Below, one piece after another: positions 18,025 to 25,973 of a stretch of DNA of 64,000 bases. A model generated the notes under the pieces. It saw nothing but the letters and a program-made list of their open reading frames with translations. It was not told the origin of the DNA and did no database searches. Source of the stretch: Flavobacterium sp. ov086 (lineage in GTDB: Bacteria > Bacteroidota > Bacteroidia > Flavobacteriales > Flavobacteriaceae); NCBI RefSeq assembly GCF_900187965.1, contig NZ_FZNL01000004.1, forward strand, positions 254,251 to 318,250, written 5' to 3'. A program made the translations under genes and the position numbers. Positions within the stretch are counted from its first letter, which is position 1. Every line of letters starts with the position of its first letter.

Positions 18025-18990
18025 CTATCTCGTCGTTGCTTTAATAAAATAGGGCGAATCGTTCCATCTTATTTTTCGATAGGCAAAATTTTGCTGCAAG
18101 GATTCCGGAAGGCAATTCCAGATGGCTTCATTCATTTTTTCGAGTAATAATTTTTTCGAAAAAGTATCTGATACAACAAGACTAATTTCACGCACGGGTT
18201 TAGGTTCTTTAAAATGCTTAAAAAGTCCCGTTTCTATTTCGTTAATCATCGAAAGTTCCGGTATAATGGCAAATCCTAATTGTGCACGAACCAGATTCTT
18301 TAAGGTTTCAATAGAGCTGATATCGTAACTGAACTGATCTTTTATTTTTCCCGGATTTTTAATATCGCAAATATCCAGTAGCTGTGCATTGTAGCAGTAT
18401 TCATGATGAAGCAAAAGCAATTCGGTTTTGTCTGAAGGTTGCAATTCATAATGAGATTCTGCCGCCATTGGATGCACCGTATTTAAATAAGCAACAAAAG
18501 GCTCTTTGAAAACGGGATGTTCAATCAAATTTGGATTTCCGGTTGGCGTTGCCATAATCGCCACATCAATTGCGCCTGTCATCACATCATTCATAAGCTG
18601 ACCCGTATTGGCTTCTTTGATAATGAATTGCATTTTTGGCGTTGCTATTTTCATTGCCTTAATAAAAAGCGGAATCAGATAAGGTGATAATGTCGAGATT
18701 ATTCCAATTTTGACTTCTCCTTCAAGTTTGTTTTTTTCATTAACCACAAAATCCCGAATTTCATCGGCTTCACGAAGAATTTTTTTGGCACGATTTATAA
18801 TTTCACTTCCAAGTAAAGTAGGAGTTAAGGGGACTTTATTCCGATCAAAAATTTTGATTCCAATTTCTTCTTCCAGATTTTTTAACTGAATCGTTAATCC
18901 GGGTTGTGTTACCATACAAGCTTCGGCAGCGCGTGCAAAATGACGCTCTTCGTCTAAGGCTACTATATATTTTAGTTGCTGAATGGTCAT
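18025..18990 (-). CDS. oxyR: Hydrogen peroxide sensor and LysR-type regulator OxyR
   Basis: 321 residues. The N-terminal LysR helix-turn-helix is MTIQQLKYIVALDEERHFARAAEACMVTQPGLT in outline (1-33). An effector domain starts near residue 90. Two cysteines in HHEYCY and LLDICD fall at positions 199 and 208 with eight residues between them, the same spacing and numbering as the peroxide-sensing disulfide pair of Escherichia coli OxyR. This makes the assignment firm. It is a transcription factor acting on peroxide-defence genes. The OsmC-family gene lies 1.3 kb away and faces it. A 27-bp element in its own upstream region is repeated before osmC, consistent with autoregulation. Confidence 0.95.
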   Translation of the reverse strand: MTIQQLKYIVALDEERHFARAAEACMVTQPGLTIQLKNLEEEIGIKIFDRNKVPLTPTLLGSEIINRAKKILREADEIRDFVVNEKNKLEGEVKIGIISTLSPYLIPLFIKAMKIATPKMQFIIKEANTGQLMNDVMTGAIDVAIMATPTGNPNLIEHPVFKEPFVAYLNTVHPMAAESHYELQPSDKTELLLLHHEYCYNAQLLDICDIKNPGKIKDQFSYDISSIETLKNLVRAQLGFAIIPELSMINEIETGLFKHFKEPKPVREISLVVSDTFSKKLLLEKMNEAIWNCLPESLQQNFAYRKIRWNDSPYFIKATTR

Positions 18991-19004
18991 TGTTATAAAA
19001 TATT

Positions 19005-19031
19005 TTTATAAAGATATAAAATTATAGATTT
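19005..19031 (-). promoter_or_regulatory. Putative OxyR operator/autoregulatory element
   Basis: 24 of 27 bases are identical to 16203-16229 before osmC. On the minus strand it overlaps a promoter-like TATCTTTA box (19009-19016), with a TTTA 21 nt upstream. The position suits autoregulation of oxyR. Binding is inferred. Confidence 0.45.
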
Positions 19032-19108
19032 ACAATATAAACCTATTGAGGTGTAATTAATTTTAACACATAGAAACTTTTAAAAAATATTTAATGTTTA
19101 ATTTTTTT

Positions 19109-19171
19109 ACCATTAAGAGATTAAGTTATATTAAGAAGCTAGGCTTAATTTTTTCTTAATCTCTTAATGGT
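19109..19171. repeat. 17-bp inverted repeat
   Basis: ACCATTAAGAGATTAAG (19109-19125) and its exact reverse complement (19155-19171) are separated by 29 nt. There is no adjacent T-run or gene end, so it is more likely a genomic palindromic repeat than a terminator. Confidence 0.7.
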
Positions 19172-19265
19172 TCGATAAAATATTTTTTAATCTTTTTTTG
19201 TTGGTTATTTGTTTTTGAAGTATTAATAATTAATTGAATGAATGAGTTGGATAGATTTGAATTTA

Positions 19266-19273
19266 TACTTTTG
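19266..19273 (+). promoter_or_regulatory. Putative -7 box of the methyltransferase gene
   Basis: TACTTTTG fits TAnnTTTG and lies 53 bases before the start codon. No good -33 element is present at the usual distance. Confidence 0.35.
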
Positions 19274-19326
19274 CAGAAAACAGAGATACTTTAGAATAGT
19301 AAAAATTTTAATCACTGCACACAGAA

Positions 19327-19935
19327 ATGGACAAGAGGAAACACTGGGAAAATGTTTATCAAACTAAAGCACTTACAGAAGTGAGCTGGTATCAGCCAAT
19401 TCCTCAAACTTCATTAAATTTATTGCAACAATACACCATTCCGTCAGATGCTAAAATTATTGATATTGGTGGAGGTGATAGTTTTTTTGTAGATCATTTG
19501 CTGCAATTGGGGTATAATAATATTACTGTTTTGGACATTTCTGAAGAAGCAATTACTAAAGCCAAAAAGCGATTATTAAACAATTCCGAAAAGGTAAATT
19601 GGATTGTTAGCGATATAACAGATTTTAAACCAAATATCAAATATGATTTTTGGCACGATCGTGCGGCTTTTCATTTTCTAACAGAGGAGCAGGATATTGC
19701 ATCTTACTTGCAAGCTACTAAAGACGGAATCAGTGATAACGGAATTTTAGCCATCGGAACTTTCTCTGAATCGGGACCTTTAAAGTGCAGCGGAATACCA
19801 ATCAAGCAATATTCAAGAAGTGCTTTAGAAGCAAGATTTACCCCAGATTTTGAGTTATTAGATTCTTTTACCGTTGATCACAAAACACCTTTTGATACTG
19901 TTCAGAATTTTACATTTGGAGTTTTTAAAAAATAA
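19327..19935 (+). CDS. Class I SAM-dependent methyltransferase
   Basis: 202 residues. The Rossmann-type methyltransferase fold is marked by IIDIGGGDSFFVDHLL (SAM-binding motif I, about 45-60), ITVLDISEEAI (motif II, about 69-79) and DFWHDRAAFHFLTEEQD (motif IV region). It starts MDKRKHWENVYQ, typical of small-molecule methyltransferases of the UbiE/TehB-like type, sometimes annotated as thiopurine methyltransferase-like. The substrate is not known. The stop codon is one base from the converging GH130 gene, so the two transcripts must overlap at the 3' ends. Confidence 0.88.
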   Translation: MDKRKHWENVYQTKALTEVSWYQPIPQTSLNLLQQYTIPSDAKIIDIGGGDSFFVDHLLQLGYNNITVLDISEEAITKAKKRLLNNSEKVNWIVSDITDFKPNIKYDFWHDRAAFHFLTEEQDIASYLQATKDGISDNGILAIGTFSESGPLKCSGIPIKQYSRSALEARFTPDFELLDSFTVDHKTPFDTVQNFTFGVFKK

Positions 19936-19936
19936 T

Positions 19937-21403
19937 TTACTTACTGTTTTTTAAAGCATCTAACAGTTCTACCATATCGACTATTGCATAAGTAGAGGAG
20001 TAGTCTGATACGGCATAAGGTAAGATAAGGCTATTGTTGTGAATAATGGCACCGCAGGAATATACAACGTTTGGTACATAACCTTCTCGTTCATCTTCAA
20101 GAGGAGAAAGCAATGGTTCCTGCAGCCTTCCAATTTCTTTAGTTGGATCATCGAGATCAAACAAAGATGCACCAATGCAATAGCGTCTCATTGTACCAAC
20201 GCCATGGGTGATAACCAGCCAGCCTTCCTCAGTCCAAAGTGGCGATCCGCAATTTCCAATTTGTGTAAATTCCCAGGTATAACGTGGTTCCTGAAGCAGA
20301 ACAGGATTATTCCATTGTGTAACTCTGTCAGAATACATGATGTAATTGTTAACACCATCTATTCTGGCAAGCATGGCATATTTTCCATTGATTTTTTTGG
20401 GGAATAATGCCAGATTTTTATTTTGAGCACCAATGCCATGCAAAGGCATTACTCTAAAGGAGTAAAAATCCTCGGTAGAGATAAGTTTTGGTAATATAGC
20501 GTGACCGTTATAAGCCGTATAAGTAGCCATAACGCGAGTAGAACCATCGTCGTCGACAAAACGGACAAAACGGGCATCTTCGATTCCGCGGCTTTCAGAA
20601 TCTGATATTGGAAATATAACGCGCTCCGTAATATCAGAATCATGTTTGAATTCTAAATCGTAAAATGATTTGGCCAGCCATAGTATTTCGTTTAATGCAG
20701 TTCGTCTTTCTTCCCGAATAGAGGGGTCGCTTAGAGCAGCAGTAACCATATTTTTTAGAACAGCATACTCAAACTCGTTAGGCAGCTCTTGCATAATCTG
20801 TGTGATGTATTTGTCCTGCGTATGCATTTCAGACAATTTCAGTAAAAATCGTTCTTTATTGAAAGTGGATTTATGATTAATCTCGGCCTTATCAATATTA
20901 TGTCCAATTTTCATGATTTGCAGGTTATTATTCTTGTCGAGAATTGCTCTTCTAAAAACAATAGAAGAAATATGACCTTCACCAGTTGCTCTAAAAGAAA
21001 TAATAACGCGTTTTTCGCCTGCTTCGAGCCATGACTGATCAAAATCTTCAATAATAGAAGGATTAAAAATAGCTGCTGATTCTATGGCGTATTCCATAGT
21101 ACAATAAGAGCCTATAAGCATTTTTCTGTCCAGAGACATTGCTTCATAATCAATTTGCAATGCTTCGATAAGACCTCTTATTCGTTCGCAATGTTGAAAA
21201 AATATAGCCGAAATATTTCGGTGACGCCTGGCAAACTCACGAAGTGTTTGTTCTAAAGTTTCGAGTACTTGCTTTTCATCCAGCATCATTATGCGTAGTA
21301 CCATTTGTTGGGTTCGTTCATCACCATTCATAAAATATCGGGCAACAACTCTTTTGGAATCAGGGGTAAATATTATATTTTTTCGGATCACGGATACTCG
21401 CAT
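19937..21403 (-). CDS. GH130-family beta-mannoside phosphorylase/glycosidase
   Basis: 488 residues, cytoplasmic (no signal peptide). A helical N-terminal part (about 1-200) precedes a five-bladed propeller with segments SRGIEDARFVRFVDDDG, TAYNGHAILPKLISTEDFYSF, NKNLALFPKKINGKYAMLARIDG, GNCGSPLWTEEGWLVITHGVG and RYCIGASLFDLDDP. These follow GH130 motifs, including the conserved ED and the lysine-phosphate-binding region (KNLALFPKKI). Members phosphorolyse beta-1,4- or beta-1,2-mannosides, releasing mannose-1-phosphate; some are hydrolases. The long N-terminal extension is characteristic of one GH130 subgroup. The exact linkage cannot be read from sequence. No glycan-binding or uptake genes are adjacent. 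Confidence 0.85.
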   Translation of the reverse strand: MRVSVIRKNIIFTPDSKRVVARYFMNGDERTQQMVLRIMMLDEKQVLETLEQTLREFARRHRNISAIFFQHCERIRGLIEALQIDYEAMSLDRKMLIGSYCTMEYAIESAAIFNPSIIEDFDQSWLEAGEKRVIISFRATGEGHISSIVFRRAILDKNNNLQIMKIGHNIDKAEINHKSTFNKERFLLKLSEMHTQDKYITQIMQELPNEFEYAVLKNMVTAALSDPSIREERRTALNEILWLAKSFYDLEFKHDSDITERVIFPISDSESRGIEDARFVRFVDDDGSTRVMATYTAYNGHAILPKLISTEDFYSFRVMPLHGIGAQNKNLALFPKKINGKYAMLARIDGVNNYIMYSDRVTQWNNPVLLQEPRYTWEFTQIGNCGSPLWTEEGWLVITHGVGTMRRYCIGASLFDLDDPTKEIGRLQEPLLSPLEDEREGYVPNVVYSCGAIIHNNSLILPYAVSDYSSTYAIVDMVELLDALKNSK

Positions 21404-21589
21404 AATAAGTTTCTTTTTATGGATTAAAAAAATTACTTCAGATATACTACGTACAAATTGTTCTGAAAATAAAGGAATAGAACGGATTAAAAAAGAGGAA
21501 TATTATGTAGCGTAGTTAATTCTATACAAGTTAGTGATTTTGTAAAAGAAAAAAAACTTTATTTTTTTATTCTTTTTAAGACTGTGTTA

Positions 21590-22066
21590 TTAATTGATCT
21601 CGCAACGCATTTCGGTCAATATTTTTTTGAAACCGGCTTTTTCATAAGCTCTAACGGCAGCTTCGTTATCAGAGTAAACCTGTAATCGAACTTCAGTAAT
21701 TCCTTTGGATAAAATCCACTTTTTAAGATCATCCATTAATAGACTGTTAAGTCCTCTTCCTCTAAACTCCGGTTTTACAAACATAAAGCCAAGATATCCA
21801 TATACTTCGTAGCGCTGGTATGGTTTTGCCGATCGGATTTGGGCATATCCAGACCCAACGATCTCATTATCCACTTCGATGACTAAAATTTCTGTATCCT
21901 TATCTGATATAAGTTCTTGAATATCATAATAAAAGATTTCTCCATCTTTTAGGGTTGGGTCAAAAGGACGTTCTGCTTCAACGAGAGATTGCAGGAATTC
22001 GTTAAGTTGCGGTAAATCTATACTTGTTGCAGGTCTTGTAATGATGTTTTTGTTATTCATATCCAT
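21590..22066 (-). CDS. GNAT-family N-acetyltransferase
   Basis: 158 residues. The GNAT core is visible: GYLGFMFVKPEFRGRGLNSLLMDDL (beta4 with the R/Q-x-x-G-x-G/A pyrophosphate-binding loop, about 95-119) and VYSDNEAAVRAYEKAGFKKI (C-terminal motif B). The enzyme would transfer acetyl from acetyl-CoA to an amine; the substrate is unknown. An alternative start two codons inside (MNNKN) is equally possible. It stands alone on the minus strand, with about 470 nt of noncoding DNA upstream. Confidence 0.85.
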   Translation of the reverse strand: MDMNNKNIITRPATSIDLPQLNEFLQSLVEAERPFDPTLKDGEIFYYDIQELISDKDTEILVIEVDNEIVGSGYAQIRSAKPYQRYEVYGYLGFMFVKPEFRGRGLNSLLMDDLKKWILSKGITEVRLQVYSDNEAAVRAYEKAGFKKILTEMRCEIN

Positions 22067-22539
22067 ATCTCAAATATATTTAAAATTATCAAAAGCAACA
22101 ATAAAAAGTTTATGGTTTATTGAAATTTCTTTAATTTAAAAAAGCCTTGAGAACAACTTAAACATAGAATAAATTTTATGTTTTATTTAGTTTTTAGATG
22201 TTTTTTCTTTCAAAATAAAGCGGTAACTTGCGCCAATTAAAAGCATTTATAATAATGACTATTTCGAATTTTTATTTAGCAAATAATCACTTGATGCGCC
22301 TTATGGGTGCGTTATTATATCTGCATGACGATACTTTCTTAAAAAGCTCTAAAGAGTTTATTTTTTAAGCCCTGTCAAAACTCTGGACAGGGATTTTCTT
22401 ATTTACGATGCTCATTTATTTAATCTTCAAATTTCATTTAGGAGAAAGATATCATTGAATTCAAAATCATACAAGGGCTATAAAAGGTTCAATGATGAGT
22501 TATTATCTTCCCTATGAGATATGGAGCAAACAGAAAGTT
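22067..22539. other. Divergent intergenic region with orphan terminator
   Basis: 473 bases between the GNAT gene and the Rnk-like gene. Around 22290-22400 three successive plus-strand hairpins occur: GCGCC/GGTGC, then CTCTAAAGAG followed by TTTATTTTTT, then CCCTGTC/GACAGGG followed by ATTTTCTT. No coding gene ends here on the plus strand, so this may be a small RNA or an attenuating leader of the next gene. Confidence 0.5.
22370..22400 (+). terminator. Orphan Rho-independent terminator
   Basis: CCCTGTC (22370-22376) pairs with GACAGGG (22386-22392), followed by ATTTTCTT. No upstream plus-strand gene ends before it within the preceding 2.4 kb, and it precedes the Rnk-like start by about 140 nt. 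Confidence 0.6.
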
Positions 22540-22926
22540 ATGTCACAAAATATCATTTTAACAACAGGAATATACGATTTAATCAAGGATCATGTAAGAA
22601 GAAAGAAAGTAACAATAGAAGAAGAAAAATTACTACTTCATGAACTTAAAAAAGCAACACAGGTGCTTAGAAGAGATTTACCGGAAGATATTGTATCGGT
22701 AAACCGACAAGTAACTTATAAAGATCACTCCAACAACGAAGAAAAAACGGTTGTGTTTGTAGGTCCTGAAAAATCAAAACCAAACAAGAATAAAGTATCT
22801 ATTCTTTCTGACGTAGGTATAGCAATGGTTGGATATAAAGAAGGTAATATTGTAGAATGGCCTTCTGCAAAAGGTCATTTAAAGCTGGAGATCTTAAAAG
22901 TAGTAGAAGTAGCTCGTACTATATAA
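22540..22926 (+). CDS. GreA/GreB C-terminal family protein, Rnk-like
   Basis: 128 residues from the ATG at 22540 (MSQNIILTTGIYD). A start 48 nt earlier is possible but adds residues outside the family pattern. The N-terminal part is helical (KDHVRRKKVTIEEEKLLLHELKKATQVL). The C-terminal half matches the Gre/Rnk FKBP-like domain: VSVNRQVTYKDHSNNEEK, FVGPEKSKPNKNKVSILSDVGIAMVGYKEGN and LKLEILKV. Such proteins bind RNA polymerase near the secondary channel and modulate elongation, or act as a nucleoside diphosphate kinase regulator. A strong terminator follows immediately. Possible transcription attenuation upstream would fit an RNA polymerase-binding factor. Confidence 0.85.
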   Translation: MSQNIILTTGIYDLIKDHVRRKKVTIEEEKLLLHELKKATQVLRRDLPEDIVSVNRQVTYKDHSNNEEKTVVFVGPEKSKPNKNKVSILSDVGIAMVGYKEGNIVEWPSAKGHLKLEILKVVEVARTI

Positions 22927-22931
22927 ATATA

Positions 22932-22970
22932 AAACATCCCATAAATATAGGTTTTTATGGGATGTTTCTA
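22932..22970 (+). terminator. Terminator of the Rnk-like gene
   Basis: AAACATCCCATAAA (22932-22945) pairs with TTTATGGGATGTTT (22954-22967). Confidence 0.88.
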
Positions 22971-22997
22971 TTTATAAACAGGATGAATTTGAAAATT

Positions 22998-24539
22998 TTA
23001 ATTCTCGCAAAAAGCGCCAATTTGCTTCAAATGTCTTTCTGTTTGGTATTTATTAAAGTTATTCCATTTTGGAGGGAAATTTGTTTTTTGCCCATACATC
23101 GCATCCAGGCAAATGTTGTTGTCTTTGTATTTATCATGTAAAACTGCCAGGATTTTAAAGAAAAACTGATCTAACATTACGATAGCTTCAAATTCTGATT
23201 TTAAGGCTTCATAATTAGAATCTGCCGGATTTAGTATTTGTAATAAATCTAAAACTTCTTTTTTCTCCTCTTCATTGATTTCAGTTAAATAACCCATTTT
23301 TAAGGTTTTAAAAACCAGATTATTCCAAGCGGCGCTATCGTGTCCCCATTGAACATCAGGTAAATTTAAAGAATGCTCACAAATTAATATGATAGAAAAA
23401 AGAACATCGTTTAAGTATTCAGCCGGAAATTCATCAAAGCTTCTGAATTCGAAACCGCTTTGGTACATTTTTTCCTGATTAAAATCAAGACCCAATTCCG
23501 AAAGCATTTCATATTCCATGTCAGCTTCAATCTGATCACGCCACCAAATATTTTCTTCTTTTTTGAATTTCAGCAATTCCCTAAAATCATCAACTTTATA
23601 AGTTAAAATTTTACCTTTTGGCATTGCTTTGTTATAAGTTCCTACACCAATATAACGGGACATGGCGTTTCTCATAGAGCCTAAAGTAAACTTTTTGTCT
23701 AAACTGTATTTGTCACTTATAACACCCATAATATCAGGGCTTCCAAGAGTTGCGATGAAGAAAGGTTCAAACCATTGCAACAAATAAATTGCATTGCCAT
23801 GTGTTTTATTAAACTCATTGTAATCGATAATTCTGCTGTCTTCTGTCAAAGAAGGCAAAGTAATATGAAAATGATAGGTTCCGTTATTGAACAATACAAG
23901 ATTTTCCTGATTGGTCATGAACATATTAAGACCATTGTTATAATCCGGAAAGCTTAATTTTTCTTTTAATACCGCCGACTCATTAATTTTATCCAAAAAC
24001 AGTTTTTTAGTTGCTTTTAGTTCTCGGCAAGAATCTGCTATTGTTCTGTTTTCAAAATATTTAGTTACAAATTCTATAGAATCACCATCAAAATGAACAG
24101 AACCCATTGTTTTGTTTCTTTGGGTAATCATACTCTGAATATTGTACGGTTGATCTTCAAGAAAAAGTTCCATGATTGATTTACCAAGATAATCCGGATT
24201 TTCAATTGGCTGTGCCGTTACTTCACCGGTTTCAGTATCAATTAATGGTTTTATCGGTGATAATGTTTTGTGCTGGTAGTTTATATCGAGTTTTTCAAGC
24301 GAATGACTGTTCATCATTCTGCTTACGGTATAGTTTTCGTTTGCACCAAAAGCTTTTTTCAGGACAGGAGCCAGGCTTTCTGGTTTGTAACATTTTCTAT
24401 AGTCAATACTATATTTTTCAAAGCCAATTTTTTCTTGTATAAACTCACCAGAGACTATTAGGGATTCTTCAAATTGCATGTAGGTTTCGTTTTCTAATCC
24501 TATTCCCCAATAATATTTTTGTGTCTGATTGTCTTTCAT
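22998..24539 (-). CDS. Unrecognised protein with amidoligase/GCS-like features
   Basis: 513 residues, cytoplasmic, no known name. Several short segments recall the carboxylate-amine ligase group related to glutamate-cysteine ligase and glutamine synthetase. YYWGIGLENE (9-18) is like the family's N-terminal G-x-E-x-E strand. NGTYHFHITLP (219-229) is a beta-strand with two histidines. YLLQWFEPFFIATLGSPD (252-269) is like the helix with Q-x-x-x-P-x-x-x-A-x-x-x-x-P. SGFEFRSFDEF (361-371) is like the substrate-carboxylate-binding E-F-R strand. If correct, it would join an amino group to a carboxylate using ATP. A papain-like protein is encoded upstream on the same strand, 443 nt away. The call rests on motif shape only. 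Confidence 0.5.
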   Translation of the reverse strand: MKDNQTQKYYWGIGLENETYMQFEESLIVSGEFIQEKIGFEKYSIDYRKCYKPESLAPVLKKAFGANENYTVSRMMNSHSLEKLDINYQHKTLSPIKPLIDTETGEVTAQPIENPDYLGKSIMELFLEDQPYNIQSMITQRNKTMGSVHFDGDSIEFVTKYFENRTIADSCRELKATKKLFLDKINESAVLKEKLSFPDYNNGLNMFMTNQENLVLFNNGTYHFHITLPSLTEDSRIIDYNEFNKTHGNAIYLLQWFEPFFIATLGSPDIMGVISDKYSLDKKFTLGSMRNAMSRYIGVGTYNKAMPKGKILTYKVDDFRELLKFKKEENIWWRDQIEADMEYEMLSELGLDFNQEKMYQSGFEFRSFDEFPAEYLNDVLFSIILICEHSLNLPDVQWGHDSAAWNNLVFKTLKMGYLTEINEEEKKEVLDLLQILNPADSNYEALKSEFEAIVMLDQFFFKILAVLHDKYKDNNICLDAMYGQKTNFPPKWNNFNKYQTERHLKQIGAFCEN

Positions 24540-24982
24540 TTATACTAATTGTCTTTTTTATGGTTAATTTAATTGTTTGAAATCACTGTTTTTTATTCGG
24601 AAATACGAAACTAATTTGCTAACAATCAGGGGCAAGAAATCTTTTAATGGATAAAGCATAAATAATTTGCATCCATTAAAAAAGTTTTGTCTTACTTTTA
24701 AAATTGTATGAATTTATATTAGTTTCAGAAATTTTGCACTTGTATCGACTGAATGATTGATAAATAGGTATAATTTTACAAGTAGGTTATAAAATTACTA
24801 TTGCGTTTAATTGCTTTTATATCAATAATTTAAGTAGATGAATAGCCGAATCACAACTTTTGCTATTCCTGTTTTTTCCAAGTTGCAAAAGTAGTTTTTT
24901 ATTATGTGATTTACAAATACTTAACACATTGAAAATCAATAATTTTTTTAGAGGTTTAAACAATTATGGGAATTGTTTTTGT
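24540..24982. other. AT-rich region between the ligase-like and amidase-like genes
   Basis: 443 bases without a gene. An 11-bp inverted repeat TTTTAATGGAT/ATCCATTAAAA lies at 24642-24681. On the minus strand it could end transcription of the amidase-like gene, although it is 300 nt after that gene's stop. It could equally be an operator of the ligase-like gene. Confidence 0.4.
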
Positions 24983-25720
24983 TTATTCATGGTAATAGAA
25001 GACATAAGAGGAATATAGCTCGTCATTCCACCAGTCTTTTCTAACTTCTGAAAAATAATTATAGTTTAATTTTCCTGCTTGCGATTGTAGCGGATATACT
25101 ACTATACCGTTTTCACGATAGGCTTTATGCAAGTCCGTTTCAGGAACGACGGGAACGATATGACCAGAAAGTCCTTTTTCTCTTCTTTTGGCACAAATTA
25201 TTCCAATTCCGCCATTGGTATTTACCTTATTCTGAATTTCATCGGCAGTAAACATTCTTTTCCATCCAAAACTTGCTCCCCATTCCAGAAACCAATCGTG
25301 TATAGCGCTGGAGTAAATGCGATCAACGGTTTGTTCAAAAATTGGTTCAACTTCTTGTCCATTCAATACTTTTTCAAGAGATTCATCTGTCCACCAAACC
25401 GTTGGCAGATACACTTTAGAGAAATAGCAATAATCATACGAATAGACATTGCAATAGGTGTCTTCAACCGTTCTTTGGTATCTCAGATTAGTTTCGACAT
25501 CTAGTTTATCAATAAGGCGGGCAATAGTTTCTTTTTTAGTAGTAACATTTGTCAAATCTCTAAATGGAATACTGGAATCCATAAGAGGTTTTTCCTTCAT
25601 TTCCATAGAGTTTAGCTGCGATTCCGGATCCGGTAATAAATCGGCTCTCTTTATTTGACTATTCACTATTGGATTATCACTCAAAGGTAATGATGCTACT
25701 GATATGGTATGTTTCTCCAT
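24983..25720 (-). CDS. Unrecognised protein, probable papain-like amidase
   Basis: 245 residues without signal peptide or membrane segment. The first 60 residues look disordered (polar, proline-rich). The rest has the order expected of a CHAP/NlpC-like cysteine amidase: RYQRTVEDTYCNVYSYDYCY with candidate nucleophile Cys90, YLPTVWWT (104-111), a helical stretch with AIHDWFLEWGASFGWKRM, then GIGIICAKRREKGLSGHIVPVVPE with candidate His187 and Glu194. Related enzymes hydrolyse peptidoglycan amide bonds or isopeptides. The same-strand downstream gene looks like an amide-forming ligase. The function is inferred. Confidence 0.55.
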   Translation of the reverse strand: MEKHTISVASLPLSDNPIVNSQIKRADLLPDPESQLNSMEMKEKPLMDSSIPFRDLTNVTTKKETIARLIDKLDVETNLRYQRTVEDTYCNVYSYDYCYFSKVYLPTVWWTDESLEKVLNGQEVEPIFEQTVDRIYSSAIHDWFLEWGASFGWKRMFTADEIQNKVNTNGGIGIICAKRREKGLSGHIVPVVPETDLHKAYRENGIVVYPLQSQAGKLNYNYFSEVRKDWWNDELYSSYVFYYHE

Positions 25721-25973
25721 CTTGACTGCTTAAAATTGATTGGCTTACTGCTATAAAAAAACGCTATTTTCATAACGTTATTTTGTCAGCCAAAAGTGTA
25801 AATATATTTTAAACTTTTTAAACTGCTCTATAAAAAGGCAAATTTTAGAAAACATTTATAATTAAATTTGTTAGTTTCTGAGCTTTGAGCTTATAAAAGT
25901 AATGCTGTATAAGCTTTTATATAAATCGTTAAAAAAGGGTATTTAATTGCAAATAGGATAGTTAAACAGAACC

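Larger units (their letters stand above)
18991..19326. other. Intergenic region with oxyR control region and an inverted repeat
   Basis: 336 bases. Next to oxyR lies the shared element (19005-19031), overlapping a minus-strand promoter-like pair. In the middle a perfect 17-bp inverted repeat is present (19109-19125 and 19155-19171). Towards the methyltransferase gene the box TACTTTTG (19266-19273) fits the -7 consensus. An ACACATAGAAAC phrase near 19066 belongs to a dispersed repeat. Confidence 0.55.

Noticed and set aside
19024..19046. ATAG...CTAT near oxyR as a classic OxyR site
   Set aside because: The spacing between the half-sites (15 bases) does not fit the E. coli-type ATAG-N7-CTAT arrangement; the longer element shared with osmC is a better candidate.
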